DNA of 64,000 nucleotides from Lysobacterales bacterium (GCA_026005055.1 BPKI01000001.1:372001-436000), one strand, 5' to 3'. Positions 30,015-39,327 are shown, counted from the first letter of the stretch. Translations and numbers: made by a program. Notes: a model not told the origin generated them from the letters alone.

Positions 30015-30751
30015 GGCCTCGCCCACGCCAGGATCGCCGCCGCCACCTCCTCCGAGCGGGTCAGAAAAGGAGCGTGGCCAGCGCGGAGAAAGCGAACGAA
30101 GGAGCCGCCAGCGAGCCGCGCCCCGGCTTCGACCCCAGCCGGCGGGACGATGCGGTCATTGGCCCCGGCAAGCCATAGGCTCGGCTTCGCCAGCGCCGGC
30201 AGCGCCGGGCGCAGATCGGCGCTTTGCAGCAACTCAAGACCCCGCGCCAAGGCGGACGGTGCGGGCAGGCCCCGCTCCCCGGCATGGGCGCGAAGAAAAC
30301 GAAGCGCCTCGGCAGGACGCCCGCTGCCGAGCACCTCGAGCGCCAGGAACCGTTCCAGCGTGCCGGTGAGATCCGCGGCCAAGCCCGCGGCAAAGCCTTG
30401 AAGCAGCGCGGGATCGGCCCCCGGCCAGTCCTCCGCGCGAACGAGCCGCGGGCTGCTCGCGATCAGCACCAGCCCTTCCACCCGCTCCGGCGCGAGCCGC
30501 GCCGCCTCGAGCGCGACCAAGCCGCCGAGCGACCAGCCCAGCCACCAGGCGCGCTCTGGCGCCTCGGCGAGCAGCGCCTCGGCCCAGCCCGAGAGCGTCG
30601 CCGGCACGAAAGCCTGGGCCTTCAGGCCGTGACCGGGTAAGTCGGGGGCATGGATGCGGAAATGGCTCGAAAGCGCTTGCGCGAGCGGGGCGAAGATGCC
30701 CCCGTGCATCGCCCAGCCATGCACCAGCACGAGTTCGCTTCCGCCGCTCAT
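30011..30751 (-). CDS. bioH: pimeloyl-ACP methyl ester carboxylesterase BioH
   Basis: A 246-residue alpha/beta hydrolase that removes the methyl group from pimeloyl-ACP methyl ester. Catalytic triad visible: Ser74 in GWSLGG, Asp199 in GANDR and His226 in AGHAPF; oxyanion HGW near residue 11. It overlaps bioF and bioC by ATGA at both ends. Confidence 0.95.
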   Translation of the reverse strand: MSGGSELVLVHGWAMHGGIFAPLAQALSSHFRIHAPDLPGHGLKAQAFVPATLSGWAEALLAEAPERAWWLGWSLGGLVALEAARLAPERVEGLVLIASSPRLVRAEDWPGADPALLQGFAAGLAADLTGTLERFLALEVLGSGRPAEALRFLRAHAGERGLPAPSALARGLELLQSADLRPALPALAKPSLWLAGANDRIVPPAGVEAGARLAGGSFVRFLRAGHAPFLTRSEEVAAAILAWARP

Positions 30752-31935
30752 GCGGGCTTTGTTCCTTCGGCGAGGACCTCGGCGAGCGCCGTCGCCAACG
30801 CCTCCACCTCGGCCTCCTCGTGCGCGGCGCTCAAGCTGACCCGAAGCCGCGCCGTGCCCGCGGGCACTGTCGGCGGGCGGATCGCCGGCACGAGAAAGCC
30901 CATGGCCTGAAGCCGCGAAGAGACGGCGAGGGCGCGCTCGGCATCGCCGAGGAGCACCGGCTGAATCGGCGTGCGCGAGGGCAGCAGCGGAATGGACCAG
31001 GCCGCGGCCAGCGCCCGGAAGCGCTCGATCAGGCCGCGGAGCTTCTGCCGCCGCGCCTCGCCCTCCCGCACCAGCGCCAGCGCCACGCGCAGCGCCTCCG
31101 CGTGCGCCGGCGGAGGCGCCGTCGAGTAGATCAGCCCGCGCGCCTCGGAAAGCAGCGCCTCGATGAGCTCGGCCGGCCCGGCGAGGAAGGCACCGGCCAG
31201 TCCGAAGGATTTGCCGAAAGTGTCCATCAGCAGCGGCACCGCGTGCGGCGCGAGCCCGGCCTCGGCCACGCTGCCGCGGCCCTCCGGTCCGAGCACGCCG
31301 AGGCCGTGGGCATCGTCCACGAGCAAAAGCGCCCTTTCCCGTGCCGCCAGCGCGGCCAGCTCGGCCAAGGGCGCCTCATCGCCATCCATGCTGAACACGG
31401 CATCGCTCACGATCAGCGCGGGCTGCTGTGGTCGTCCGGCAAGCAGCGTCTCGGCATGGCCGAGATCGAGGTGGCGATAGCGCAAGAGCTTCGCCCCGGA
31501 AAGCCGTGCGCCGTCGATGAGACAGGCATGGCACAGCCGATCCATCAGACACAGCGCGCCCCGCCCGATCAGCGCCGGGATCACCGCGAGCGCGCATTGG
31601 TAGCCGCTCGAAAAGAGCAGGACCCGTTCGTAGCCGAGCCACGTCGCGAGCTCGCCGGCCAACGCCTCGTGCGCCTTCGTGTATCCGCAGATCAGCGGCG
31701 AGGCCCCGCTGCCGCCTCGGCGTGCGGCGGCGGCGGCGAAGGCCGCGCCGAGCTCGGGATCGGCAGCGAGACCGAGATAGTCGTTGCTCGCGAAATTGAT
31801 GAGCTCGCGCCCATCCACGCGCACCCGAGTCGCATCCAGCCATTCGATCGGATGCAGGGCACGGGCTAGTCTCAGCTCCTGACGCCGCTGTTGCCGCTTC
31901 AGGAGCGCCGCGAGCGGATTCGGGCGCTCGCTCAT
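30748..31935 (-). CDS. bioF: 8-amino-7-oxononanoate synthase BioF
   Basis: A 395-residue PLP enzyme condensing pimeloyl-ACP with alanine in biotin synthesis. Family signatures: NFASNDYLGLA, GSGASPLICGYTKAHEALE-type segment, VDDAHGLGVLG, and PLP-binding Lys242 in TFGKSFGLAG. The chosen ATG (31935) overlaps the stop of the upstream nuclease-fold gene (ATGA) and gives the standard N-terminus MSERPNPLAALL; the longer frame upstream is a shadow of that gene. Confidence 0.97.
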   Translation of the reverse strand: MSERPNPLAALLKRQQRRQELRLARALHPIEWLDATRVRVDGRELINFASNDYLGLAADPELGAAFAAAAARRGGSGASPLICGYTKAHEALAGELATWLGYERVLLFSSGYQCALAVIPALIGRGALCLMDRLCHACLIDGARLSGAKLLRYRHLDLGHAETLLAGRPQQPALIVSDAVFSMDGDEAPLAELAALAARERALLLVDDAHGLGVLGPEGRGSVAEAGLAPHAVPLLMDTFGKSFGLAGAFLAGPAELIEALLSEARGLIYSTAPPPAHAEALRVALALVREGEARRQKLRGLIERFRALAAAWSIPLLPSRTPIQPVLLGDAERALAVSSRLQAMGFLVPAIRPPTVPAGTARLRVSLSAAHEEAEVEALATALAEVLAEGTKPA

Positions 31936-32714
31936 CCCGGCTCGAAGGCACCGGCGAGGGCCGGTGGCAGGCCGACCTCCACGGCCACGGGCAGATGATC
32001 GGACAGCGCGAGCGGCAAGGTCTCGATCGCCCGGATCGAGAGCGAGCGGCTGACGAGCACGTGATCGATCGGCCGGCGCGGCCGCCAGCTCGGGAAGCTC
32101 GAGGGCGCAGCCGGCGGCGGCTCGAGCCGCGTCCTGCGGTAGAGGCGCTCGAGCTCTCGCCCGTCGACATGCGTATTGAAATCGCCCATCAGCACCACGT
32201 GCTCGCGTTCGCCGATGAGCTCGCAAAGAAAATCGAGCTGGCGCCGCCGCGCCTGGGGGCCGAGGGAAAGATGCACGTTGACCACGCACAGGCGCTGCCC
32301 GTCGCAGCCATACTCGGCAACCAGCGCCCCGCGCCCGGGAAGGCGCCCCGGCAGGGTGAGATCGAGCACGGCGAGCGGCTCGAAACGGCTGATGAGGGCG
32401 TTGCCGGAGCGCACGATCCGCGCCAGGTTACGGTTGACCTGCTGCGTCCAGAACGGGAAGCCGGCGTTCGCGGCGAGGAACTCGGCCTGGTTGACGAAGC
32501 CCGAGCGCAGGCTTCCCGGATCGGCCTCCTGCAGCCCGACGATGTCGAACTCCGCGATGACCCGCGCCACCCGCTCCAGATTGGCCAGTTTCTCCCGATG
32601 CGGAAGGATCTGCTTCCAGCCTTGGGTGATGTAATGCGACAGGCGAGCGACCCGAGCGCCGGCTTGGATGTTGTAGGTGAGCAGCCTCAGTCGCCGAACG
32701 CCGCGCCGGGCCAT
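31932..32714 (-). CDS. endonuclease/exonuclease/phosphatase family protein
   Basis: A 260-residue EEP-fold hydrolase with no signal peptide. Metal-site motifs are present: TYNIQ (Asn), VGLQEAD (Glu), VHLSLG, MGDFNTH (Asp/Asn), and the C-terminal SDHLPV (Asp-His). Relatives cleave DNA, RNA or phospho-lipids; the substrate is unknown. Its place between dsbA and bioF is common in Xanthomonadales. Coupled to bioF by an ATGA overlap. Confidence 0.9.
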   Translation of the reverse strand: MARRGVRRLRLLTYNIQAGARVARLSHYITQGWKQILPHREKLANLERVARVIAEFDIVGLQEADPGSLRSGFVNQAEFLAANAGFPFWTQQVNRNLARIVRSGNALISRFEPLAVLDLTLPGRLPGRGALVAEYGCDGQRLCVVNVHLSLGPQARRRQLDFLCELIGEREHVVLMGDFNTHVDGRELERLYRRTRLEPPPAAPSSFPSWRPRRPIDHVLVSRSLSIRAIETLPLALSDHLPVAVEVGLPPALAGAFEPG

Positions 32715-32730
32715 CGCTCCCGTCCGCGCT

Positions 32731-33366
32731 TCAGCCGGTCTTTTCCTTGGCTTCGCGGGCGATGAGCTCGTCGATCAGCTCGAAGAAGGCCTCGACACCG
32801 CCGGCGCTTCCCACCGTCACCCGCCACTTGCCGTTGACCACGAAGGTCGGGGTGCCATCGATACCGTAACGGATCCCCATCTCCCGTGCGCGGCGAAGCT
32901 TGGTCTCGACGGCGAAGGAGCGGGCGGCATCGAGGAACTGCTGTTCGCTCACGCCGAACTGCGCGTAGAAGGCGGCGAGTTCCTCGAGGCTGCGGAACTG
33001 ACGGCGCTCGCGGTGCAAGGCATCGAACAGGGCCTGATGCGAGGCCTCGAGGATGCCGAGCGCCTCGGCGGCGTAGAAGGCGCGGCCGTACATCGCGAGC
33101 GTGTCGTTGAAGATCGCCGGCATGTGGGAAAAGGCGGCATGCTCCGGCAGGCGCTGCTTCCAGTCTTTCACCGCCGGCTCGAGGTTGGCGCAGTGGATGC
33201 AGAGGTAACTGAACAACTCCACCACTTCCACCTTGTTGCCGCTCGCAGTCGGTTGCGGCGGGTTGATCCGGAAATAGTGCTGCCCCTCCACGAACCGGGC
33301 GTTCTCGGCGCCGGCACAAGCGGAGAGCAAGAGGCCGAGGACCAAAACCGGGAGACGACGGCTCAT
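32731..33366 (-). CDS. dsbA: thiol:disulfide interchange protein DsbA, lipoprotein-type
   Basis: A 211-residue thioredoxin-fold periplasmic oxidase. Active site is C56-I-H-C59 instead of the enterobacterial CPHC; the cis-Pro loop reads GIDGTPTFVVNG. The N-terminal signal ends LLLSAC with Cys17 as a likely lipobox, so it may be membrane-anchored rather than soluble. It is second in the minus-strand operon after cytochrome c4, consistent with a role in folding disulfide-containing exported proteins. Confidence 0.92.
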   Translation of the reverse strand: MSRRLPVLVLGLLLSACAGAENARFVEGQHYFRINPPQPTASGNKVEVVELFSYLCIHCANLEPAVKDWKQRLPEHAAFSHMPAIFNDTLAMYGRAFYAAEALGILEASHQALFDALHRERRQFRSLEELAAFYAQFGVSEQQFLDAARSFAVETKLRRAREMGIRYGIDGTPTFVVNGKWRVTVGSAGGVEAFFELIDELIAREAKEKTG

Positions 33367-33439
33367 CAGCGTTTCACCTCAGGAGCATGCGAAGCAGCGA
33401 AAGCGTGCCATAAAGGCGATGAACGAAGGATGCACGCGC

Positions 33440-34171
33440 TCACGGCCAGGTCGCGTGCAAGCCCTCGATGTACGAGGCCAAGGCCTCGATCTCCTCGTCG
33501 GTGAGCAGACGCGCGACCTGCGCCATGATCGGATTGGCCTCCGCGCCCTTACCGAGCACCAGGCCATCGCGGAAGGCCCTCAGCATCATCGCGGTGTAAT
33601 CGGCATGCTGGCCTGCGAGGGCGGGGTAGCCCGAGAAGGGGTTGCCGCGCCCGCTGGGCCCGTGGCAGGCGATGCAGGCAGGAATCTCCCGCTCGAGATC
33701 GCCGCCCCGCCACAGGCGCTCGCCCCGCGCGAGGAGCTTCTCGTCGGCCACCCCCGGCGTCACCTGCTGGCGAGCGAAGTAAGCCCCGAGATCGCGCATG
33801 TCTTGGGCGCTCAAGGTGGCGGCGAAGCCGAGCATCACCGCGTTCTCCCGACCGCCGTTCTTGTAGAGTGCGAGCTGGCGCGCGATGTAGCGTTCGTGCT
33901 GCCCGGCGAGCTTGGGCCACTCCGGATTGCTCGAATTCCCATCCACCCCGTGGCAAGCGGCGCAGACGGCCGCCTTCGCTTCTCCGCGCGCCGGATCCCC
34001 GGGGCCGGCCTCGCCATCCAAAGCGAGGGCGATCGGCAGCGGCTCGACGGCCGCCGCCTCGGGCTCGGGAAGCGCCTCGACTTCCGCGCCCCAAGCCAGG
34101 AAGGGGAGCACTGAACCCAACAGGGCGGCGGCGAGAAAGCCCGCGAGCTTCGGGGAAGGACTACACTTCAT
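33440..34171 (-). CDS. diheme cytochrome c4
   Basis: A 243-residue periplasmic diheme cytochrome c: signal peptide (residues 1-29), an Ala/Pro/Glu-rich linker (30-60), heme site C70-AA-C73-H74 and heme site C166-IA-C169-H170, each with a conserved downstream Met. Cytochrome c4 passes electrons from the bc1 complex to terminal oxidases. First gene of the operon; divergent from engB. Confidence 0.95.
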   Translation of the reverse strand: MKCSPSPKLAGFLAAALLGSVLPFLAWGAEVEALPEPEAAAVEPLPIALALDGEAGPGDPARGEAKAAVCAACHGVDGNSSNPEWPKLAGQHERYIARQLALYKNGGRENAVMLGFAATLSAQDMRDLGAYFARQQVTPGVADEKLLARGERLWRGGDLEREIPACIACHGPSGRGNPFSGYPALAGQHADYTAMMLRAFRDGLVLGKGAEANPIMAQVARLLTDEEIEALASYIEGLHATWP

Positions 34172-34259
34172 GACCGTCTCGACAGCAAATCACCCATCAT
34201 GGCCCGCGGCGACCCACATGAGAGCCGCGGAAAATCGCCGACTTATACCAGCAGCGACG

Positions 34260-34901
34260 ATGCAGGGTCAATCGAAAGCCCGAAGCCTCGACCGCGCCGG
34301 CGGCCTGCGACTGCCCCTGCGAGAAAGACCAGTGCTCCTCACCGCCGTCGTCGAGTCCTCGGCGCTTCCTCCGGACCATGGTCGGGAGGTCGCTTTCGCC
34401 GGCCGCTCGAACGCCGGCAAATCGAGCGCGATCAATGCCATCACCGGCTGCGCGGGGCTGGCGCGCACCAGCAAGACCCCGGGCCGCACGCGCGCGCTGC
34501 TCTTCTTCGGGATCGCTCCCGAGCGGCGGATCGTCGATCTACCGGGCTATGGCCATGCCGCGGTTCCGGAACCCGTTCGCGTCGGCTGGAGGGCGCTGCT
34601 CACGCGTTATCTCGCCCGCCGCCACAGCCTCGTGGGGATCTTCCTGATCAGCGACGCGCGGCATCCGATCACCGACCTCGACCTCGAGTTTCTCTCCGAA
34701 GCGTTGGCTTGCGGTCGGCCCTGTCACGTCCTCCTGAGCAAGGCCGACAAGCTCTCGCGCTCCGGCTGGCTCCGCGCGGCGGAGCAGGCCCGCGCGCGCC
34801 TGAGCGGGCTGCCGGTGGAGGTCGGGGTGAGCCCTTTCTCGGCCCATGCCGGTCTCGGCCTGAGCGAAGCACGCGGGCGCCTGCTCGCCTGGCTCTCCTG
34901 A
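34260..34901 (+). CDS. engB: ribosome biogenesis GTPase EngB/YihA
   Basis: A 213-residue TRAFAC GTPase needed for 50S subunit assembly. GTPase motifs in order: G1 GRSNAGKS, G2 SKTPGRT, G3 DLPGYG, G4 LSKADK and G5 SPFSA. The start is uncertain: ATG 34260 gives the family length, while GTG 34332 would give 189 residues beginning closer to the conserved core. A TATACC box lies at 34244-34249. Divergent from cytochrome c4, the usual arrangement. Confidence 0.93.
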   Translation: MQGQSKARSLDRAGGLRLPLRERPVLLTAVVESSALPPDHGREVAFAGRSNAGKSSAINAITGCAGLARTSKTPGRTRALLFFGIAPERRIVDLPGYGHAAVPEPVRVGWRALLTRYLARRHSLVGIFLISDARHPITDLDLEFLSEALACGRPCHVLLSKADKLSRSGWLRAAEQARARLSGLPVEVGVSPFSAHAGLGLSEARGRLLAWLS

Positions 34902-34908
34902 GGACGCG

Positions 34909-36099
34909 ATGCCGGCATTTCAGTTCGAGGCGCTGGATACGGGAGGCCAGGTTCACCGCGGCGTGCTCCAGGCCGATACCGCACGCGGCGCGCGCGCGGC
35001 GCTACGCGAGCGCGGGCTTTTCCCGGTCGCGGTGGAGGCGGTGGATGCGCGTCAGCAGCGCATTTCTCTCGGGCCCGCCCGACTCGCCCTCCTCTTGCGC
35101 CAGCTCGCGGTCCTGGTGCGGGCCGGCCTGCCGCTCGAGGAGGCGCTCGCGGCGCTCGCCGAGCAGGATCGTCGAGCCCAGGAACGCGGGCTGCTCCTCG
35201 CGATGCGCGCTCGGCTCATGGAAGGACGAGGCCTCGCCCAGGCGATGGGCGAGTTTCCGAGAGCATTCCCCGAGCTGATCCGCGCGGCGGTGGCCGCCGC
35301 CGAAGAGGCGGGGCGGCTTCCTGAGGTTCTGGAGAGACTCGCCGAGCTCAGCGAGCGTCGCAGCCGGCTGCTTCGGCGCATCGCGGCCGCCCTGTCCTAT
35401 CCGATCTTGCTCGTGCTCGTGGCCTTCGCTGTGGTGATCGGACTGCTCACGCAGGTCGTGCCCGAGGTGACGCAGGTCTTCGCGGGGCTCGGCGGCGAGC
35501 TGCCGGCGCCCACGCGCGCCCTGCTCGCGCTGAGCTCCGCTCTCGAGCGGCACGGCCCGACGCTGCTCCTCTCGCTGCTGGCGATCGCCGCCCTGCTCCT
35601 CGCCCTCGTCCGTCAACCCCGCCTCAAGCCCGTCATGGAGCGCGCGCTGCTCGCTTTTCCCGGCGTGGGCGTTTTGCGGCGGAGGATGGCGGCCGCCCGC
35701 CTCACCCGCACGCTGGCGGTGCTCACCGAAGCCAAAGTCCCCCTGCTCGAGGCGATGCAGCTCGCCCGAGGCACTCTGCCCGCCGGCCTGCTGCGCGAGC
35801 GCTTCGATCTCGCCATTCAGAGGGTGCGGGAGGGCGGCAGTCTCTCGCGGGCTCTCGCCGCCACCGACCTCTTACCTCTCGTCGCGATGCGGCTGATCGC
35901 GGGCGGCGAACGCTCGGGCCGCCTGTCCGAGATGCTCGACCGCGCCGCCCTGGAGCAGGAAAACGACCTCGACATCCTCTTCGAGAGCGCCGCGGCGCTG
36001 GTGGGCCCCCTCGCCATCCTCGCCATCGGCGCCTTGGTGTTGTTCATCGTGCTCGCGATCTTGATGCCGATCTTCGAGCTCAACCAGATGCTGCGCTAG
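34909..36099 (+). CDS. type II secretion / type IV pilus inner membrane protein GspF/PilC-like
   Basis: A 396-residue T2SF-family membrane protein. Two T2SF domains (about 62-185 and 265-385) each followed by hydrophobic helices (about 165-190, 210-235, 360-385). The N-terminal ~50 residues match the GspF/PilC leader domain (FQFEALDTGGQVHRGVLQAD). It stands alone here: no ATPase, pseudopilin or secretin gene is adjacent. It lies 7 bases after engB and 2 bases before ftsE. It may serve a secretion or pilus system encoded elsewhere. Confidence 0.9.
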   Translation: MPAFQFEALDTGGQVHRGVLQADTARGARAALRERGLFPVAVEAVDARQQRISLGPARLALLLRQLAVLVRAGLPLEEALAALAEQDRRAQERGLLLAMRARLMEGRGLAQAMGEFPRAFPELIRAAVAAAEEAGRLPEVLERLAELSERRSRLLRRIAAALSYPILLVLVAFAVVIGLLTQVVPEVTQVFAGLGGELPAPTRALLALSSALERHGPTLLLSLLAIAALLLALVRQPRLKPVMERALLAFPGVGVLRRRMAAARLTRTLAVLTEAKVPLLEAMQLARGTLPAGLLRERFDLAIQRVREGGSLSRALAATDLLPLVAMRLIAGGERSGRLSEMLDRAALEQENDLDILFESAAALVGPLAILAIGALVLFIVLAILMPIFELNQMLR

Positions 36100-36101
36100 G
36101 T

Positions 36102-36779
36102 ATGCTGCGGTTCGAGGAGGTGAGCAAGAGCTACCCGGGCGGCGGCGAGGCGCTGCGCGGCGTAAGTTTTTCCGTCGCCGAGGGCGAGCTGGTCTTCCTC
36201 ACCGGCCACTCCGGAGCCGGAAAGTCCACGGTCTTTCGGTTGATCTCGATGCAGGAGCGGGCGACCCGAGGTCGGGTGCTCTTCGGCGGCATCGATCTCG
36301 CCCGCGCGAAACGGCGCGAGCGGGCCGCGCTTCGCCGCGAGCTCGGCCTGGTGTTCCAGGATCACCGCCTGCTGCCGGAGCAGAGCGCGCTCGCCAACGT
36401 CGAGCTGCCTCTGCTCATCGCCGGCCTACCGGCCGCCGAACGCCGTCGTCGAGCGCGGGCGGCCCTCGAGCTGGTGGGGCTCGGCGAACGCCTCGACGCA
36501 TCCCCGCAACGCCTCTCGGCCGGCGAGCAGCAGCGGGTGGGGATCGCCCGCGCCATCGTGCGCGCTCCCTCGCTGCTGATCGCCGACGAGCCGACCGGGA
36601 ATCTCGATCCTCAGCTTTCCTTCGAGATCATGCGCCTCTTCGCCTCCCTGGCCCGGCATGGCATGGCGGTGCTCATCGCCACCCACGACCTCGGCATCGT
36701 CGAGCGGATCGGTGCGCGCACCCTGACCCTGGAGCACGGCCGCCTGGTCAGCGACCGTCCGGCGGAGGCCTCCTCGTGA
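36102..36779 (+). CDS. ftsE: cell division ATP-binding protein FtsE
   Basis: A 225-residue ABC ATPase that with FtsX controls periplasmic amidase activators at the septum. Walker A GHSGAGKST, Q-loop VFQDHRLL, signature LSAGEQQRVGIARA, Walker B LLIADEPTGNLD and switch His in ATHD. Its stop overlaps the GTG of ftsX. Confidence 0.97.
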   Translation: MLRFEEVSKSYPGGGEALRGVSFSVAEGELVFLTGHSGAGKSTVFRLISMQERATRGRVLFGGIDLARAKRRERAALRRELGLVFQDHRLLPEQSALANVELPLLIAGLPAAERRRRARAALELVGLGERLDASPQRLSAGEQQRVGIARAIVRAPSLLIADEPTGNLDPQLSFEIMRLFASLARHGMAVLIATHDLGIVERIGARTLTLEHGRLVSDRPAEASS

Positions 36780-37729
36780 GCGGGCAGGCGCGCCGCAAGG
36801 GCATCCTCCGGCTCGGGTGGGAAAGGCTCTCGACTTGGGCCGAGGCGCATCGCCATGCACTGCATCAGAGCCTGCGCAGCCTCCGCGCCCGCCCCCTTTC
36901 GAGCCTCGCCACCGCGCTCGTCCTCGGCCTCGTCCTGGCCCTGCCCGCGCTGGCGCGAGGCGTGATGGAAGGCCTCGCGGCGTTGGAAAGCCGGCTCGAG
37001 GCGGAGGCGGAGTGGATCCTGTTCCCCGAGAGCAAGGCGATGCCCGATCTCCGGGCACTCGCCGATGCCCTGGCTCGCGATCCTCGCATCGCTTCGCTGC
37101 GCATCCGCGACGCGGAGGAGAACCTGGCCACGCTCCTCGCCCAGCCCGGATTCGGCGATCTCGTCGATCTGCTGGGGGAAAATCCCCTGCCGCCGATCCT
37201 GATCCTCCATCCCTCGGCTTCGCTCGCGCCCGAGGCGCGCGAAGCGCTGCTGCGAGAGCTCCGCGAGCGCCCCGGCATCGCCCTGGCGCTTCCCTCCGAG
37301 GATTGGCGCGGTGAGCTCCGCCGCTGGCTCGATCGTGGCCGCGCCGTCCTGATGCCGATCGGCCTCCTGCTCGCCCTCGCCACGCTCGCGGTCTTGTTCA
37401 ATACGCTGAGGCTCGATCTCCTGGAACGCGCGGAGGAGATCGAAGTGGTCAGGCTCCTCGGCGCAAGCGATGGTTTCGTGCAGCGCCCCTTCCTTTACGT
37501 TGGGCTCTGGCTCGGCTCGGCTGCGGGGGCCGTTGCCGCGCTCCTCTCCCGAGGCGTCCTGCTTCTCCTCGAAGGCTCGCTCGCCGCCTACGCGCTCGAC
37601 GGGGAACTCGGCGCTATGCTATTGGCGCCCTCGTTGCGGGGGAGCATGGCCGTGGTGGCGTTCGGGGCGGCTCTTGGTCTTTCCGGCGCGTGGCTTGCCG
37701 TTCGCGTTCACCTCGCACGCCTTCCTTGA
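36776..37729 (+). CDS. ftsX: cell division protein FtsX
   Basis: A 317-residue membrane protein with four helices (about 40-60, 190-215, 235-265, 285-310) and a periplasmic loop between the first two. GTG start at 36776 inside the ftsE stop (GTGA). Recognised by HQSLRSLRARPLSSLAT and EEIEVVRLLGASDGFVQRPF. In many Gammaproteobacteria rpoH follows; here a dual-receiver response regulator does. Confidence 0.96.
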   Translation: MSGQARRKGILRLGWERLSTWAEAHRHALHQSLRSLRARPLSSLATALVLGLVLALPALARGVMEGLAALESRLEAEAEWILFPESKAMPDLRALADALARDPRIASLRIRDAEENLATLLAQPGFGDLVDLLGENPLPPILILHPSASLAPEAREALLRELRERPGIALALPSEDWRGELRRWLDRGRAVLMPIGLLLALATLAVLFNTLRLDLLERAEEIEVVRLLGASDGFVQRPFLYVGLWLGSAAGAVAALLSRGVLLLLEGSLAAYALDGELGAMLLAPSLRGSMAVVAFGAALGLSGAWLAVRVHLARLP

Positions 37730-37744
37730 GAGGAGCTGGGAACG

Positions 37745-38602
37745 ATGTCCGCTCAGATCACCCGCCACATCACCAGCGACGCCCCGCACGTGATGGTCGT
37801 GGACGGCTCGAAGGTCGTCCGCCGGCTGATGGAGCAGCTCCTCAAACGCGAGGTGCCCGCGGTCACCGTGATCCCGTGCGAGTCCGGTCGGGAGGCCAAG
37901 GAGCGGCTGAATGAAAGCGTCGTGGATTTCGTCACCACCGCCTTGCAGCTCCCCGACATGGATGGGCTCGAGCTCGCGCGCTACATCCGCGAGCACGCCC
38001 CACAAGCCTACATCCCGATCGTGGTGGTCTCCGGCGAGGTCAACGAGCGGCTGCTCGCTCGCGGCTTCACCGAGGACATCACCGACTACTTCGACAAGTC
38101 GCTCGGCATGGAGGCGCTCGCCGCCTTCATCCGCGGCTACGTCCACCCCGAGGACAGCGTCACGGGGACCGTGCTCTACGTCGAGGACAGCCGGGTGGTG
38201 GCGCTGGCTACGCGCCGCATGCTGGAAAAGCACGGTCTGACCGTCCACCACGTGGTATCCGCCGAGGATGCCATCGCCTACGTGCGCAAAAACCTCGAAG
38301 AGTCCAAGGCACCCGGTGCCGACGTGGTGCTCACCGACGTCTATCTCAAAGGCGGCCTCACGGGCAAAGAGCTGCTCAAGACCTTCCGCGAAGAGCTGGG
38401 CTTGAGCCGTGGCCAGCTCCCGGTCTTGGTGATGACCGCCGATGACAATCCCGCCAACCAAGCGGCCTTGATCCAGGCCGGGGCCAATGACCTGGTGCAA
38501 AAGCCCATCGAGGAGCGGCTCCTGGTCACCAAGCTGAGCTTTCAGCTTCGCGTCGGCCAGCTCAGACGGCGCGGCAAGCTGCCCCGCACTGCCGAGACGT
38601 GA
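37745..38602 (+). CDS. dual-receiver response regulator; first receiver without phosphoacceptor
   Basis: A 285-residue protein made only of two receiver domains, with no output domain. In the first (about 14-135) the phosphoacceptor position is Ala66 ([11 protein letters not shown]) and the second acidic-pocket residue is Gly21, so it cannot be phosphorylated in the usual way, although Lys118 and the fold are kept. The second (about 142-270) has E147/D148, phosphoacceptor Asp198 (VVLTDVY), T in MTADD and Lys in VQKPI, and looks functional. Encoded 15 bases after ftsX; its stop overlaps the GTG of ung. Partner kinase and target are unknown. Confidence 0.9.
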   Translation: MSAQITRHITSDAPHVMVVDGSKVVRRLMEQLLKREVPAVTVIPCESGREAKERLNESVVDFVTTALQLPDMDGLELARYIREHAPQAYIPIVVVSGEVNERLLARGFTEDITDYFDKSLGMEALAAFIRGYVHPEDSVTGTVLYVEDSRVVALATRRMLEKHGLTVHHVVSAEDAIAYVRKNLEESKAPGADVVLTDVYLKGGLTGKELLKTFREELGLSRGQLPVLVMTADDNPANQAALIQAGANDLVQKPIEERLLVTKLSFQLRVGQLRRRGKLPRTAET

Positions 38603-39327
38603 GCGAGATCCGCCTCGAGGCCAGCTGGAAGGCTCGGCTGGAACCGCTCTTTTCCACCCCGGCGATGCAAGCCCTCAAGCAGTTCCTGCTCGCCGAAAAG
38701 GCGGCGGGGAAGACGATCTATCCGCCGAGCCGGGAGATTTTCGCCGCGCTCGACGCCACGCCCTTCGAGCAAGTGCGGGTGGTCATCCTCGGTCAGGACC
38801 CTTATCACGGCCCCGGTCAGGCGCATGGGCTCTGTTTCTCGGTACGCCCGGGCGTTCCTCCCCCGCCTTCGCTACAGAACATTTTCGCCGAGCTTCAGCG
38901 CGATCTCGGCATCGCCCCGCCGGACCACGGCTGTCTTTTGCCCTGGGCTTGGCGCGGAGTGCTCTTGCTCAACGCCGTGCTCACCGTCGAGCGCGGCCGC
39001 CCCGCCTCGCACCGCGGCAAGGGCTGGGAGACGTTCACCGACGCGGTGATCGAGCGCCTCGACCGCGAGCGAGAGGGGCTTGTGTTCATGCTCTGGGGCA
39101 GCGATGCCCAGGCCAAGGGCCGGCACGTCGACCGAAGACGCCATCTCGTGCTTCAGGCGCCGCATCCTTCGCCGCTCTCGGCCAATCGCGGTTTCCTCGG
39201 CTGCGGCCATTTCGGCAAGGCCAACCGCTGGTTCGAAGCGCGCGGGGAACCGCCGCTCGACTGGTCGCTGCCGCCACGCGACGAGCTCGAGCGGCTGATC
39301 GCGAAGCGCAGCCTGAACGGCGGTTGA
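38599..39327 (+). CDS. ung: uracil-DNA glycosylase
   Basis: A 242-residue family 1 UDG removing uracil from DNA. Catalytic Asp67 in GQDPYHG, and His189 in the [11 protein letters not shown] loop. GTG start at 38599 overlaps the TGA of the response regulator gene. Last gene before a two-hairpin spacer. Confidence 0.97.
   Translation: MSEIRLEASWKARLEPLFSTPAMQALKQFLLAEKAAGKTIYPPSREIFAALDATPFEQVRVVILGQDPYHGPGQAHGLCFSVRPGVPPPPSLQNIFAELQRDLGIAPPDHGCLLPWAWRGVLLLNAVLTVERGRPASHRGKGWETFTDAVIERLDREREGLVFMLWGSDAQAKGRHVDRRRHLVLQAPHPSPLSANRGFLGCGHFGKANRWFEARGEPPLDWSLPPRDELERLIAKRSLNGG

Noticed and set aside
33912-34259. 116-codon N-terminal extension of EngB
   Set aside because: It overlaps cytochrome c4 on the other strand; the family length is reached from 34260.
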